Assembly: GCA_027485795.1 (NCBI GenBank)
Contig: JAIXQK010000156.1
Coordinates: 1 to 44,348, forward strand
Length of the DNA stretch: 44,348 nucleotides
Direction: 5' to 3'
Source: Oxalobacteraceae bacterium
Lineage (GTDB): Bacteria; Pseudomonadota; Gammaproteobacteria; Burkholderiales; Burkholderiaceae_D
Positions 8,994 through 17,365 of the stretch are shown here, piece after piece (position 1 is the first letter of the stretch; the number at the start of each line of letters is the position of its first letter). The notes below the pieces were generated by a model. That model ran no database searches, had not been told where the DNA came from, and saw only the letters and a program-made list of their open reading frames with translations. Made by a program: the position numbers and the translations under genes.

Positions 8994-9500
8994 TTATTCT
9001 TTTGGAAACAATCCTTCATCGGCCTTGTGCGCATCGTAGTACGATCTAAGAGTATCCACGAATTTCCGAATACTAAAGATCAGGTTAGGCATGTTTAGTC
9101 CGAAAGGGTAATGCAGCACATAGTTTCCGATGAGACCAACGTCGCCATCGTTCCAGCGGTGCGTGACATAGCGAACCATAAACGATCTGAAATTCGCCTC
9201 CTCAGAGATCCTTTGTAGATCCTCATCCTTCAACTCGCGATTTAGGATTAGGTGACCCCGAATCATTAGAGAGGCATGATCTGGGTAGACGATGATTCGC
9301 AGATTCACCCATGTACCGAGCAGGTACAGATCACCATCTTCCTCAAGTACTACTTCATAGCCAGCTTCTTCAAATCTTGCTTTGAGCAATTCAGTGCTGA
9401 CATTTTCTCGGGCAATCTCACGGGCCATCTCAAGCTCCAATGGAATGTTCTTCTGTAAAGGGTGCGTTGGGAGTTGTAATACTTTGAATCGATCAGCCAT
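8994..9500 (-). CDS. YbjN-like domain protein
   Basis: The 168-residue protein has no signal peptide or membrane segment. It resembles the YbjN / type III secretion chaperone-like fold: alternating strands and helices, with VSTELLKARFEEAGYEVVLE near the start and LLGTWVNLRIIVYPD in the middle. YbjN proteins have been linked to stress and motility regulation but have no established biochemical activity. A GGGAG site precedes the ATG. The 15-bp gap to the repeat-protein gene upstream on the same strand suggests co-transcription. Confidence 0.55.
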   Translation of the reverse strand: MADRFKVLQLPTHPLQKNIPLELEMAREIARENVSTELLKARFEEAGYEVVLEEDGDLYLLGTWVNLRIIVYPDHASLMIRGHLILNRELKDEDLQRISEEANFRSFMVRYVTHRWNDGDVGLIGNYVLHYPFGLNMPNLIFSIRKFVDTLRSYYDAHKADEGLFPKE

Positions 9501-9515
9501 GGCAAGACTCCCAAT

Positions 9516-9887
9516 TTAGGGGCGATACAAGCGCTCAGCCGGTGGGAATGGACGCATGGTTCGAGTATCCAGGCCGCGTGAGCGGTCGCGGTCAATCGCT
9601 AGTCCGCCGCCAGGGCCCATAGATAATCCGCCGCCGGGGCCCATAGATTGCCCCCCGCCTGGGCCCATCGAGAGTCCGCCACCCGGCCCCATTGACTGGC
9701 CACCCCCGGGTCCCATCGAGAGTCCACTACCGGGCCCCATGGATTCGCAGCCACCTGGACCCATGGAGTTGGGCACGCAGTCACGCCAAGCCTGCGCCTG
9801 TCCAATGCCGTGAACAAACGCCAACAGGCACAGGCTCATTTTGGTACCCGCGACAACAGTTTTTAGGTAAGTCCGTGGGGTATGCAT
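9516..9887 (-). CDS. small secreted glycine-proline repeat protein
   Basis: The 123-residue protein starts with a signal peptide (basic MHTPRTYLK, hydrophobic core, cleavage likely after GQAQA) followed by a WRDC segment, then seven 8-residue repeats of the form SMGPGGGx and a basic proline-rich tail. The mature part is low-complexity and probably periplasmic or surface-associated. The ATG at 9887 is chosen since it has GAGG upstream and gives a clean signal peptide; a TTG at 9914 is the alternative. No family is recognised. Confidence 0.6.
   Translation of the reverse strand: MHTPRTYLKTVVAGTKMSLCLLAFVHGIGQAQAWRDCVPNSMGPGGCESMGPGSGLSMGPGGGQSMGPGGGLSMGPGGGQSMGPGGGLSMGPGGGLAIDRDRSRGLDTRTMRPFPPAERLYRP
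9600..9767 (-). repeat. seven tandem 24-bp coding repeats
   Basis: Seven consecutive in-frame 24-bp units encode SMGPGGCE, SMGPGSGL, then five SMGPGGGQ or SMGPGGGL units in near-perfect alternation. Because each unit is a multiple of three, slippage or recombination would change protein length without breaking the frame. Confidence 0.9.
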
Positions 9888-10024
9888 TTGGGCCTCGCTC
9901 TCAAAAAAATCCAATTAGCTATGGATTATCTTTCCCGACAGGCTCAATTACTGAGCTAGCTCTTTGCCAAAATGGCGGAAATCACTCACCGCAAGCAAGT
10001 TAATCTACCGAATAATGTAATGTT

Positions 10025-10684
10025 ATGAAAATCATATTCCGCGTCCATGTGCATACCGAAGCTGAAATCCAAGTAGGTCATAAGCTTGGGTTTTCCGGAC
10101 TTCAGGGAGTTGATGCCGTTTCTGCTACTGCAAACGCCGAGGGCTTCACGCCGCTCACGGCGGCCGCGCGCATCTATGGGTGGGACCGCGATTTGATTAC
10201 GAGGGCATCACAACAATGTAATGAGCGTAAAGAGGTAGCAATCGTGCATCAGGTGACCCCGACACTCTTATTGGTACCGAAGGTGACCGGTAGAACCTCT
10301 TATAAGTACACAGTGGAAGGATGCGCGATTGATCTGCTGATGGCAGCTAAGCATTTAAAGATCAAGGCGCTGCACTTTACTCACTTTGGATTTATGCAAA
10401 GTCACAAAGTGGCAGATGATTTTAGAAAGATTTTGGAGATCATCTTGAACCCGCTTAGCGATCTACCGCTGGAGGAACTGATCTGGGAGATTGACTACCG
10501 AGGGTTACGAGCGCTACAGAGCGCCTATCACTCCGTGAGGTTGCGATTTCACCTACCAGATGATGATCCTGCAATCATTCTTGCGCCTCAGTTTGAGTGG
10601 GTAGATACGATGCCATTGGAGGGCGGCTACACCTGGCGAGAACTCGTTCCAAGCCCGCATCAACATCCGCCAACCCGACATTAA
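10025..10684 (+). CDS. uncharacterised protein at the head of a WYL-nuclease operon
   Basis: The 219-residue protein is not recognised. It looks globular, with an alpha/beta pattern: a strand TLLLVPKV (about 79-86), a helix VEGCAIDLLMAAKHLKIKAL, a strand ALHFTHFGF and a helix KVADDFRKILEIIL. That order faintly recalls the second half of macro domains (small-residue helix, then a glycine-containing loop), but the diagnostic GDIT and GxGxxG-type motifs are absent, so this is only a guess. It has no membrane segment or signal peptide. The WYL gene starts 7 bp after its stop, so the two are surely co-transcribed. Confidence 0.6.
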   Translation: MKIIFRVHVHTEAEIQVGHKLGFSGLQGVDAVSATANAEGFTPLTAAARIYGWDRDLITRASQQCNERKEVAIVHQVTPTLLLVPKVTGRTSYKYTVEGCAIDLLMAAKHLKIKALHFTHFGFMQSHKVADDFRKILEIILNPLSDLPLEELIWEIDYRGLRALQSAYHSVRLRFHLPDDDPAIILAPQFEWVDTMPLEGGYTWRELVPSPHQHPPTRH

Positions 10685-10691
10685 GACAGTT

Positions 10692-11663
10692 ATGGGCCGA
10701 ACCGAAAGACTGTATACCATCCAGCGCCTGCTCAATAGCCAGCAGGCGGTTCCGCTCAGTCGATTTTTGGAAATTCTTGAGGTTTCCAAAGCCACCTTCA
10801 AGCGGGATCTAGAATATTTACGTGATCGCTTAGGAGCGCCCATCGTTTGGGACGCAGAATTGAATGGGTATCGGCTCGAGATTAAGGCCGATCAACAAGC
10901 GCATCCCTTACCTGGGCTTTGGCTCAATGAAGCTGAAGTCTTTGCACTACTCACAGGTATCGAGTTACTTGGCGCGATTGAACCGGCGCCATTAATCGGC
11001 AAGCAGGTGAAACCGATTCGCGAGCGCTTGGAGCAAATTCTCGAGTTGGGCCAGTTTTCAAAAGAAGATATTCGACGCCACATTCGTCTCATACCCATGG
11101 GCGCACGCCAATCCAGCAGTGAACATTTTCAGGCAATCGCTCATACGCTACTCGCTAAAAAGCGTTTGAAACTACGCCACTTCGGCCGACTCGACGCCAG
11201 TATTACCGAGCGCGAGGTGTCGCCTCAGCGGCTGGTTTACTACCGCGACAACTGGTATCTGGATGCATTTTGTCATCTGCGTGACGATATACGCTCGTTC
11301 TCAGTGGATGCTATCGAAGAAGCCAACCCCGTTGATAAAAATTCCGTCTCGGTAGATGCAGCTATTTTGCAAGCGGAGCTAGATGCAGGCTACGGCATAT
11401 TCTCGGGTGGTCAAACCAAGATCGCCAGATTAAAGTTTTCTCCATTCAAAGCTCGGTGGGTCGCGCGCGAGACCTGGCATAAAGACCAAAAAGGCGAGAT
11501 GCTGGATGATGGAAGCTATCTACTCGAGGTGCCGTATTTCGATGACCGTGAGTTGATCAACGATATCTTGCGGCACGGTAGCCAAGTCGAAGTGCTCGCC
11601 CCCGATGAGCTTAAAATCAGACTTAAGCAGGAGGTGAATTTAATTTTAGCTAAGCTCGATTAA
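10692..11663 (+). CDS. WYL-domain transcriptional regulator (YafY type)
   Basis: The 323-residue protein has an N-terminal winged HTH (RTERLYTIQRLLNSQQAVPL; SKATFKRDLEYLRDRL as recognition region), a central WYL domain (YYRDNWYLDAFCHLRDDIRSF, about 178-210) and a C-terminal WCX extension. WYL proteins bind nucleic-acid or nucleotide ligands and often control defence operons. It sits 33 bp before the nuclease-helicase gene and 7 bp after the unknown gene, so it is likely a local regulator. It is clearly paralogous to the regulator at 23907-24884. Confidence 0.85.
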   Translation: MGRTERLYTIQRLLNSQQAVPLSRFLEILEVSKATFKRDLEYLRDRLGAPIVWDAELNGYRLEIKADQQAHPLPGLWLNEAEVFALLTGIELLGAIEPAPLIGKQVKPIRERLEQILELGQFSKEDIRRHIRLIPMGARQSSSEHFQAIAHTLLAKKRLKLRHFGRLDASITEREVSPQRLVYYRDNWYLDAFCHLRDDIRSFSVDAIEEANPVDKNSVSVDAAILQAELDAGYGIFSGGQTKIARLKFSPFKARWVARETWHKDQKGEMLDDGSYLLEVPYFDDRELINDILRHGSQVEVLAPDELKIRLKQEVNLILAKLD

Positions 11664-11696
11664 TTACATCCTATCGCCGCGACCAGAATAAGAAAA

Positions 11697-14600
11697 ATGC
11701 AAAAAATTGACGATCACTTGGTCTTCTCCGCCTCTGATCTGGTGCACTTCATGGAGTGTCAGCATCTCAGCGCGCTAGATCGCTTGCATCTAGAAGTGCC
11801 GATGGAGCGCGCATCGGATAGCGAAGAGGCCGAGATCATTCAAAACCGAGGCCACGCCCACGAAAAAGCCTACCTGCAACACGCCATTGAACAAGCCGGC
11901 AGCTATATTGATATCAATAGCGTGGCCAAAACCCGCGATGAAAAAGTCGCTGCAACCATACAGGCGATGAAAGAGGGCGTGCCACTGATTTATCAGGCAA
12001 GCTTTTATCAACCGCCGATGATTGGTTATGCCGATTTCCTGCGGCGAGTAGAAAAGCCCTCCGCACTTGGTAACTACAGTTACGAAGTCATCGACACCAA
12101 GCTCTCAAAAAAATCTCGCGCTAAGTTCATCATCCAACTCGCGTTTTACGCAGATCTGCTCGCGCAGATACAAGGCATCGCGCCGGAATATGTGTACATC
12201 GTCTTGGGTGATGGCCAACAACAGCAATTTTTTTTATCAGACTACCGCTACTACTACCTCACTCTAAAGCAGCGCTTTCTCGCGTTTATAGCGAATGCCG
12301 ATAAGCAGGGAGTGCAGGAGGTAGCTGACGCATCCACGCCATTCCCATGTGACAAGTGCGACCTCTGCCACTGGCGGGATCGCTGCGGTAACTGGTGGGA
12401 GCAAACGGATCACCTAAGCCGGGTGGCCAATATTCTCAAGACCCAGATTCATAAGCTAAACGCTGCCGGTATCACCACGGTCGCGCAGCTGGCCCAGCTA
12501 CCAGACGGCACTCGGATTCCAAAAATCGCCGAGCCAGTCCAGCGGCGCCTAAGGCATCAAGCCCAACTACAGTATCAGGCTGCGCAGACAGGCGAGCGCG
12601 TACACGCACTCATACCGGACAACACAGCGCAAACCGAAGACCCCCAAGCCGCCGGCCCTCGCGGCTTTGCGCGCATGCCCAAGCCTTCGCCGCACGACCT
12701 ATTCTTCGATATGGAGGGCTACCCGCATGTCGAAGATGGGCTTGAATACCTGTTTGGGCTCTACTACCACCAGGGTAGTGAAGCGGTATTCAAGCCGTTC
12801 TGGGGGCACACCCGAGCGCAAGAGCGAATCGCCTTCGAGCAATGGGTCGATTTTGTGATGCAGCACTTGGAGCGTTATCCAGATGCGCACATCTACCATT
12901 ACGCCGCCTATGAAAAAACCGCCATCCGCAAACTCATGCGTTTACATGGCACACGAGAAGACGAGGTTGACCACCTACTACGTGAAAAAAAACTCATCGA
13001 CCTCTACCAAGTAGTCCGAGAAGCCATACGCATCTCGGAGCCTTCGTATTCTATTAAGTATGTCGAGAAGTTTTACCTACAGGCGCGTGCTGCCGATGTG
13101 AAATCAGCCGGTGCCAGTATCGTGGCCTACCAACGCTATCGCGATGGCGATCCGCCGGACGAGACCATCTTGGAGGAGATTGAGCGCTACAACGAAGAAG
13201 ACGTTCGCTCTACCTACGAACTACAACAATGGCTATGTAAGTTACGACCTAAAGAAGTGCCTTGGCTTGTGCCCAAGTCAGACCCTGAAGCTCCCGTCGG
13301 TGCCGGTGAGCCTCGCAGAACAAACGTACAGACCCTGGTCGATCATATGCAGCAGTTATATGCAGGTATCGACCCACTAGTGCCAAATGAGAGTGCAGAG
13401 GATGATGACAACCATCAAGCACTGCTCACCACAGATCAGCGGCATGCGCGCATCGTGCGAGATTTACTCGATTTCCATCGGCGGGCCAACAAGCCCCAAT
13501 GGTGGGCCGTCTTTGATCGGCAAGCAAAAAGCTTTGAGGAGCGAATTGAAGATATCGATTGCATCGCCGGTGCCAGGCTCGATCCAGCATTTCCGCCAAC
13601 ACCCGTGCAGCGTTCCTTACGCTACACCTACCAATACCCCGCGCAAGAAGTCAAACTCAAGAATGGTGACAAGCCAGTACTGGTCGATACCATCACTTCG
13701 CTGTCAGATTTCACCATCGATCACGAGGCACAACGCTTTAGCTTCAAACTCGGCAAGCAACGTTCGTTGTCGGGCGCAGCCATTGATATTGGTGCGGGCA
13801 CACCGGTGGACACAACTGCATTACAAACCGCGCTGTACCGCTACGCGGGCGCGTTTTTAGCAGCTGCTCTAGGTGAGGGGGAAATCCGCTACCCGGCGAT
13901 CGATGCCTTGCTGCGCCGAGATCTGCCCGCCATTAAGGGTATACGTAAAGGGCAGGCGTTACTACCTGAACAGCCAACGACAGACGATGTAATCTCGGTG
14001 GTGAGTCGCTTGCAGCAAAGCGTCGTATTTATCCAAGGCCCACCTGGTGCGGGTAAAACCTATACGGCGTCTAAAGTCATCGTCGCGCTACTGAAAGATA
14101 AAAAACGCATCGGCGTCTCTTCCAATAGCCACAAAGCTATCGTCAACTTGTTACAGGCTGTCGAGAAAGTCGCAAAAGCTGAGGGAGTTAGCTTCAAAGG
14201 GGTTAAAAAATCAGACCCCATCGATCCCGGGCAGTTGGTCAATGGCGAAATGATCCAGGACATTAAAGATAAAGATCAGGTGCTCGCTGCTCAAGCGGAT
14301 CTGATTGGTGGCACCGCATGGTTATTCGCCGAGGCAAGCCTTGATCAGCAGCTCGATTATTTGTTCGTTGATGAGGCAGGGCAGGTTGCGCTGGGCATGT
14401 TGGTGCCGATGGCTACCTCAGCAAAAAATATTGTCCTACTCGGTGATCAGATGCAGCTGGCCCAGCCGGTAGAGGGTGTTCACCCGGGTGACTCGGGTGA
14501 TTCCGTGCTCGATTACCTTTTACAGGACCAAGCCACCATACCGCCTGAGCGGGGCATTTTTCTGGAAAACACTTGGCGTATGCATCCGGCGGTCTGCAAG

Positions 14601-15185
14601 TTCATCTCCGAGGCCATCTACAACGGCCGATTAAGGTCCCACCCCAATACCGAGCGACGCTACCTGGTGTTGAATGAGTCAGCCGATCCAGTGCTCAAGC
14701 CCGCGGGGATTTGTTTTGAAGAGATACAGCATGAAGGCTGCGTACAGGAAAGCGATGAAGAGGCCGAGCGGGTTGGGCAAATCTACCAAAGCCTACTCAA
14801 ACAGCATTACATAGATGATGATGGTCGGCATCAACCCATCACCGAGCAAAACATCTTGGTTGTCTCACCGTACAACATGCAAGTGAATCTGCTCAAGCAA
14901 CAGCTGGGGCCAGAGGCGAGGGTGGGTACGGTGGATAAGTTTCAGGGCCAAGAAGCCGAAGTCGTCATCATCTCGATGGCCACTTCCAGCGGTGAAGATA
15001 TGCCACGGAACATTGATTTCCTATTCAGCAAAAACCGGCTGAACGTTGCCATCTCGCGCGCAAAATGTCTGGCAATTCTGGTAGCCAATCCAGAGTTACT
15101 CTCAACGCCTTGCAAAACCCCGGAGCAAATCGCGCTAGTCAATACCCTGTGCTGGGCATGGAGTGAGTTTGCCGCTTCGGTCTAG
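11697..15185 (+). CDS. TM0106-type RecB-like nuclease / DEDD exonuclease / SF1 helicase fusion
   Basis: This 1162-residue protein joins three enzymatic parts. Residues 1-235 form a PD-(D/E)XK RecB-like nuclease: D113, D133-x-K135 and Q147 match the active site, and C218, C221, C224 and C230 (possibly with C21) form an Fe-S type cluster as in Cas4 and AddB. Residues 330-515 resemble a DEDD/RNase H-like exonuclease (D338 and E340 in FFDMEG; D502 in YNEEDVRSTYEL). Residues 750-1160 are an Upf1/Dna2-like SF1B helicase: GPPGAGKT near 781, DEAGQ near 890, TVDKFQGQEAE and ISRAK late. All key residues look intact. The architecture suggests DNA or RNA end processing; a defence or repair role is inferred from the WYL neighbour. 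higBA follows directly. Confidence 0.88.
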   Translation: MQKIDDHLVFSASDLVHFMECQHLSALDRLHLEVPMERASDSEEAEIIQNRGHAHEKAYLQHAIEQAGSYIDINSVAKTRDEKVAATIQAMKEGVPLIYQASFYQPPMIGYADFLRRVEKPSALGNYSYEVIDTKLSKKSRAKFIIQLAFYADLLAQIQGIAPEYVYIVLGDGQQQQFFLSDYRYYYLTLKQRFLAFIANADKQGVQEVADASTPFPCDKCDLCHWRDRCGNWWEQTDHLSRVANILKTQIHKLNAAGITTVAQLAQLPDGTRIPKIAEPVQRRLRHQAQLQYQAAQTGERVHALIPDNTAQTEDPQAAGPRGFARMPKPSPHDLFFDMEGYPHVEDGLEYLFGLYYHQGSEAVFKPFWGHTRAQERIAFEQWVDFVMQHLERYPDAHIYHYAAYEKTAIRKLMRLHGTREDEVDHLLREKKLIDLYQVVREAIRISEPSYSIKYVEKFYLQARAADVKSAGASIVAYQRYRDGDPPDETILEEIERYNEEDVRSTYELQQWLCKLRPKEVPWLVPKSDPEAPVGAGEPRRTNVQTLVDHMQQLYAGIDPLVPNESAEDDDNHQALLTTDQRHARIVRDLLDFHRRANKPQWWAVFDRQAKSFEERIEDIDCIAGARLDPAFPPTPVQRSLRYTYQYPAQEVKLKNGDKPVLVDTITSLSDFTIDHEAQRFSFKLGKQRSLSGAAIDIGAGTPVDTTALQTALYRYAGAFLAAALGEGEIRYPAIDALLRRDLPAIKGIRKGQALLPEQPTTDDVISVVSRLQQSVVFIQGPPGAGKTYTASKVIVALLKDKKRIGVSSNSHKAIVNLLQAVEKVAKAEGVSFKGVKKSDPIDPGQLVNGEMIQDIKDKDQVLAAQADLIGGTAWLFAEASLDQQLDYLFVDEAGQVALGMLVPMATSAKNIVLLGDQMQLAQPVEGVHPGDSGDSVLDYLLQDQATIPPERGIFLENTWRMHPAVCKFISEAIYNGRLRSHPNTERRYLVLNESADPVLKPAGICFEEIQHEGCVQESDEEAERVGQIYQSLLKQHYIDDDGRHQPITEQNILVVSPYNMQVNLLKQQLGPEARVGTVDKFQGQEAEVVIISMATSSGEDMPRNIDFLFSKNRLNVAISRAKCLAILVANPELLSTPCKTPEQIALVNTLCWAWSEFAASV

Positions 15186-15237
15186 GTGAGCGTAAAGTCC
15201 TATACCAAAGCGTTACGCTTTTCCAACAAGGACCGGG

Positions 15238-15266
15238 TTGCGGCTTGTGGCGCTACGCGCTACAAT
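15238..15266 (+). promoter_or_regulatory. higBA promoter, predicted leaderless, with upstream palindrome
   Basis: TTGCGG (15238-15243) and TACAAT (15261-15266) are spaced 17 bp. The higB ATG begins 7 bp after the -10 box, where transcription should start, so higB mRNA is probably leaderless. AGCGTTACGCT at 15209-15219 is a near-palindrome just upstream, with a half-match at 15189-15195, and could be the HigA operator. Confidence 0.6.
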
Positions 15267-15272
15267 CGATGC

Positions 15273-15551
15273 ATGATTCGAAGCTTCAGGCACAAAGGCA
15301 TTGAGCGGTTCTTTAAAACGGGCGTCCGGGCCGGTATTCAAGCATCTCATGCCCCGCGTCTTGCGCGCCAACTGCTAGCTTTGAATTCGGCATCCCGACC
15401 GGAGGATATGAATCGTCCCGGTTGGGGCTGGCATCCTTTAAAAGGTGATTTGTCAGGCCACTGGTCAGTTAGCGTCAATGGTAATTGGCGACTCACGTTC
15501 ACTTTTGAGAATGGTGATGCAATCTTGGTCGATTATCAGGACTACCATTGA
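15273..15551 (+). CDS. higB: HigB-type toxin (RelE/ParE superfamily mRNA interferase)
   Basis: The 92-residue protein starts MIRSFRHKGIERFFKTG, the family opening, and contains the RPGWGWHPLKGDLSGHWSV...NWRLTF pattern characteristic of HigB toxins, ending DYQDYH. HigB cleaves ribosome-bound mRNA. The longer open frame from 15186 has no family similarity before residue 30, and the promoter lies inside it, so ATG 15273 is the start. higA follows after 9 bp in the toxin-first order typical of higBA. Confidence 0.9.
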   Translation: MIRSFRHKGIERFFKTGVRAGIQASHAPRLARQLLALNSASRPEDMNRPGWGWHPLKGDLSGHWSVSVNGNWRLTFTFENGDAILVDYQDYH

Positions 15552-15560
15552 GAGGTTCTT

Positions 15561-15881
15561 ATGAGTTCTATGTTTAATCCGCCCCATCCGGGCTTAACAC
15601 TGCGTGATGACATCTTGCCTGCGCTGAATTTGCAGGTCGGCGAAGCTGCAGCGCAGTTAGGCGTTGATCGAACGACTCTTTCTAAGGTACTCAATGGGCG
15701 GGCAGCAATTAGTCCCGCCATGGCATTACGCATCGAGCGATGGCTCGGGCGCGATCATGGTGGGGCGGCAGAGGTCTGGTTGGCTGAGCAGGCGGCTTAT
15801 GACCTATGGCAGGCAAGACAAGCCGTCAAGGCGACCAAAGCATTATCTTCCGTGAAGACACTTAGGCTTCAGCATGCTTGA
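15561..15881 (+). CDS. higA: HigA-type antitoxin (XRE family)
   Basis: The 106-residue protein has the HigA signature (NPPHPGLTLRDDILPALNL) and an XRE helix-turn-helix (EAAAQLGVDRTTLSKVLNGR) with the conserved MALRIERWLG helix. It neutralises HigB and represses the operon. GAGAGG precedes the ATG at 15561. The C-terminal tail beyond residue 95 is basic and short. Confidence 0.92.
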   Translation: MSSMFNPPHPGLTLRDDILPALNLQVGEAAAQLGVDRTTLSKVLNGRAAISPAMALRIERWLGRDHGGAAEVWLAEQAAYDLWQARQAVKATKALSSVKTLRLQHA

Positions 15882-15945
15882 ACGGATCTAGTCCCGTCGT
15901 ATCAGGTCACGATATCGTAAGCACTTCACCTCTACGGACGCCCAG

Positions 15946-16056
15946 ACGGTGGTCGACCAAGTTTGGCGCGTCACCAACTAGCCGGCGATACTCTTCCGCG
16001 CCGCGAAATCTCCGGCGATTCTGGTAGCTGATCCTGAACTGCTCTCAAACCCACAG
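15946..16056 (+). pseudogene. remnant of a second Upf1-like helicase C-terminus
   Basis: The stretch from 15994 translates as FRAAKSPAILVADPELLSNP, which mirrors ISRAKCLAILVANPELLSTP near the end of the intact helicase at 11697-15185. The DNA just before it (ACGGTGG...CCAAGTTT at 15946-15963) resembles the TVDKF coding region of that gene, with the intervening part lost. The frame is interrupted and has no start. It shows that the DNA right of higBA once encoded a related helicase. The match was seen by eye. Confidence 0.55.
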
Positions 16057-16063
16057 AAAAGAA

Positions 16064-16133
16064 AAGACCGACATGTTTGCTCTGACTCGTCGGATAGTGT
16101 CGAGTGTTGGGATGTCAGAGAACCGTCGGTCTT
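16064..16133 (-). terminator. nested long hairpin with U-rich tail after the 16170 gene
   Basis: AAGACCGAC (16064-16072) pairs with GTCGGTCTT (16125-16133), and CTCTGAC (16080-16086) pairs with GTCAGAG (16114-16120) inside it. Reading on the minus strand the hairpin is followed by a TTTTCTTTTC stretch. It lies 36 bp past the stop of the minus-strand gene at 16170 and probably ends its transcript; the size is unusual for a simple terminator. Confidence 0.5.
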
Positions 16134-16169
16134 GATCCATCTAAGGCATTAAGCGTGCCAGCTAGATCG

Positions 16170-16922
16170 TCAGGTCCCTCTACGTCGTCTGAGGCTTGCC
16201 TTGGCAGCAGCTTCGGCCGGGTCAAATGGTAGGTTCATGAGGTCGAGGGTACGGGGGTTGTTCAGCGCATCCTCATCAATGCCTTCTTCGTCTAGCGGCT
16301 TCGGTGGGTCATTCGCATGTTTCTCATCCAGCCACGCGTCGACCCGGGCGGTAATCGCTTCACCAAACTGGCCATAGAAGCTACTGCTGGCATCCACAAT
16401 GAAGTCGTGGACTTCCTCTCGCGGATATTGGTAATCCGAAAAATTGAAATCCAGGCACCCGAGTAAATCCCATCCGTTCAGGAAAAAATCAAGCAGGGCA
16501 GCAAGCGTGAGGGGCGTGGTACTCGTTCGCGAGGCAACGCCTGTGACGGTATCCCCGTTATATTCATCCACAATTCGGTAGGTGATTCGTTTCCCGACCT
16601 GTCTTGCATAGACGCAGGTTACGTCGCGAGTGGTCGAGGCGATCGTAATACGAGCGATTTCTACCTCCTCGTTCCCCGTGTTTGGTAGATACTCCCCACC
16701 CAAGAAAGAGGGGTGCATGCGGCCAAGTAAACGCCGATCTTCCTCGCTGAGTGCATGACGAGCGAATGCGGGGCTAAGATCGCCCGCCTCATCATCATTA
16801 AGTGTGTGCTCATAGATTCGACGCCGATTGGCGCCTTTAATGTCGCTGATTAGCGAGATGCCTCGCTCTCTTGCCCAGAAGTAGGACTGGGGACGAAACT
16901 TCAAATCAATGCTGTCGCTCAT
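16170..16922 (-). CDS. conserved protein of unknown function
   Basis: The 250-residue protein begins MSDSIDLKFRPQSYFW and contains the segment GGEYLPNTGNEEVEIARI followed by STTRDVTCVYARQVG and RIVDEYNGDTVTG, which I believe is shared by a family of uncharacterised proteobacterial proteins. There is no signal peptide or membrane segment; the tail is basic (LRRRRGT). AGGAG before the ATG at 16922 sets the start; the longer frame to 16952 is not needed. A 95-bp gap separates it from the small gene upstream, and both may share the structured leader. Confidence 0.7.
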   Translation of the reverse strand: MSDSIDLKFRPQSYFWARERGISLISDIKGANRRRIYEHTLNDDEAGDLSPAFARHALSEEDRRLLGRMHPSFLGGEYLPNTGNEEVEIARITIASTTRDVTCVYARQVGKRITYRIVDEYNGDTVTGVASRTSTTPLTLAALLDFFLNGWDLLGCLDFNFSDYQYPREEVHDFIVDASSSFYGQFGEAITARVDAWLDEKHANDPPKPLDEEGIDEDALNNPRTLDLMNLPFDPAEAAAKASLRRRRGT

Positions 16923-17017
16923 TGCGATTCTCCTGTTTAGCCAATTTTGCAAAATGCCCGGGCTGGCAATTTAGATATAAATCCCCCGGCAGGAAGCGTT
17001 GCACTTCCCAATCGACA

Positions 17018-17290
17018 CTACGATTTTATTGACGCTAAAAATCCATCAACTTTGGCGGCCAACTTCGCCTCAAATGACTGCTTGGTCAACTCATTGCTAG
17101 CAAGTGCAGCGAGATCAGCGCGCAGGACTTCAGCATCCTCGTCCGAAAAGACGATTGCGATGCCTCCCCGCTGGTTACAGAACACCTCGTACTCGGGTTT
17201 TTCCCGGTCGAACCGCCAGATATTGAACTGCTCACCAACGTGCTCAACTGCGACAGACGTAAAGCGCCCGTTCTCAACGACTTTTGCCAT
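17018..17290 (-). CDS. small protein behind an attenuator-like leader
   Basis: The 90-residue protein (MAKVVENGRFTSVAVEHVGEQ) has a beta-rich first half (FNIWRFDREKPEYEVF; GGIAIVFSDED) and a helical second half (LRADLAALASNELTKQSF). No family is recognised. GGAGGT lies 6 bases before the ATG at 17290, an excellent ribosome site, so the longer frame reaching 17398 is rejected. Between promoter and start codon lies a folded RNA plus a strong terminator, so expression probably depends on read-through. Confidence 0.7.
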   Translation of the reverse strand: MAKVVENGRFTSVAVEHVGEQFNIWRFDREKPEYEVFCNQRGGIAIVFSDEDAEVLRADLAALASNELTKQSFEAKLAAKVDGFLASIKS

Positions 17291-17337
17291 GAATACCTCC
17301 TTCGTTAGGTTGTAGAAGAACGAAGAGGGCCGGAAAC

Positions 17338-17365
17338 AAAAAAGCCCTCTGCAAATGAGAGGGCT
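17338..17365 (-). terminator. intrinsic terminator or attenuator inside the 17290 leader
   Basis: On the minus strand AGCCCTCT (17365-17358) and AGAGGGCT (17350-17343) form a perfect 8-bp stem with a 7-nt loop, followed by six U. It ends 48 bp before the ATG of the small gene. A second copy of the element, GGCCCTCT, lies just downstream (around 17323-17330) and could pair with the same AGAGGGC arm, giving two mutually exclusive hairpins. Confidence 0.85.

Noticed and set aside
9556-9813. Plus-strand proline-rich ORF over the tandem repeats
   Set aside because: It is the antisense reading of the SMGPGGG repeats; the minus-strand frame has a signal peptide and ribosome site.
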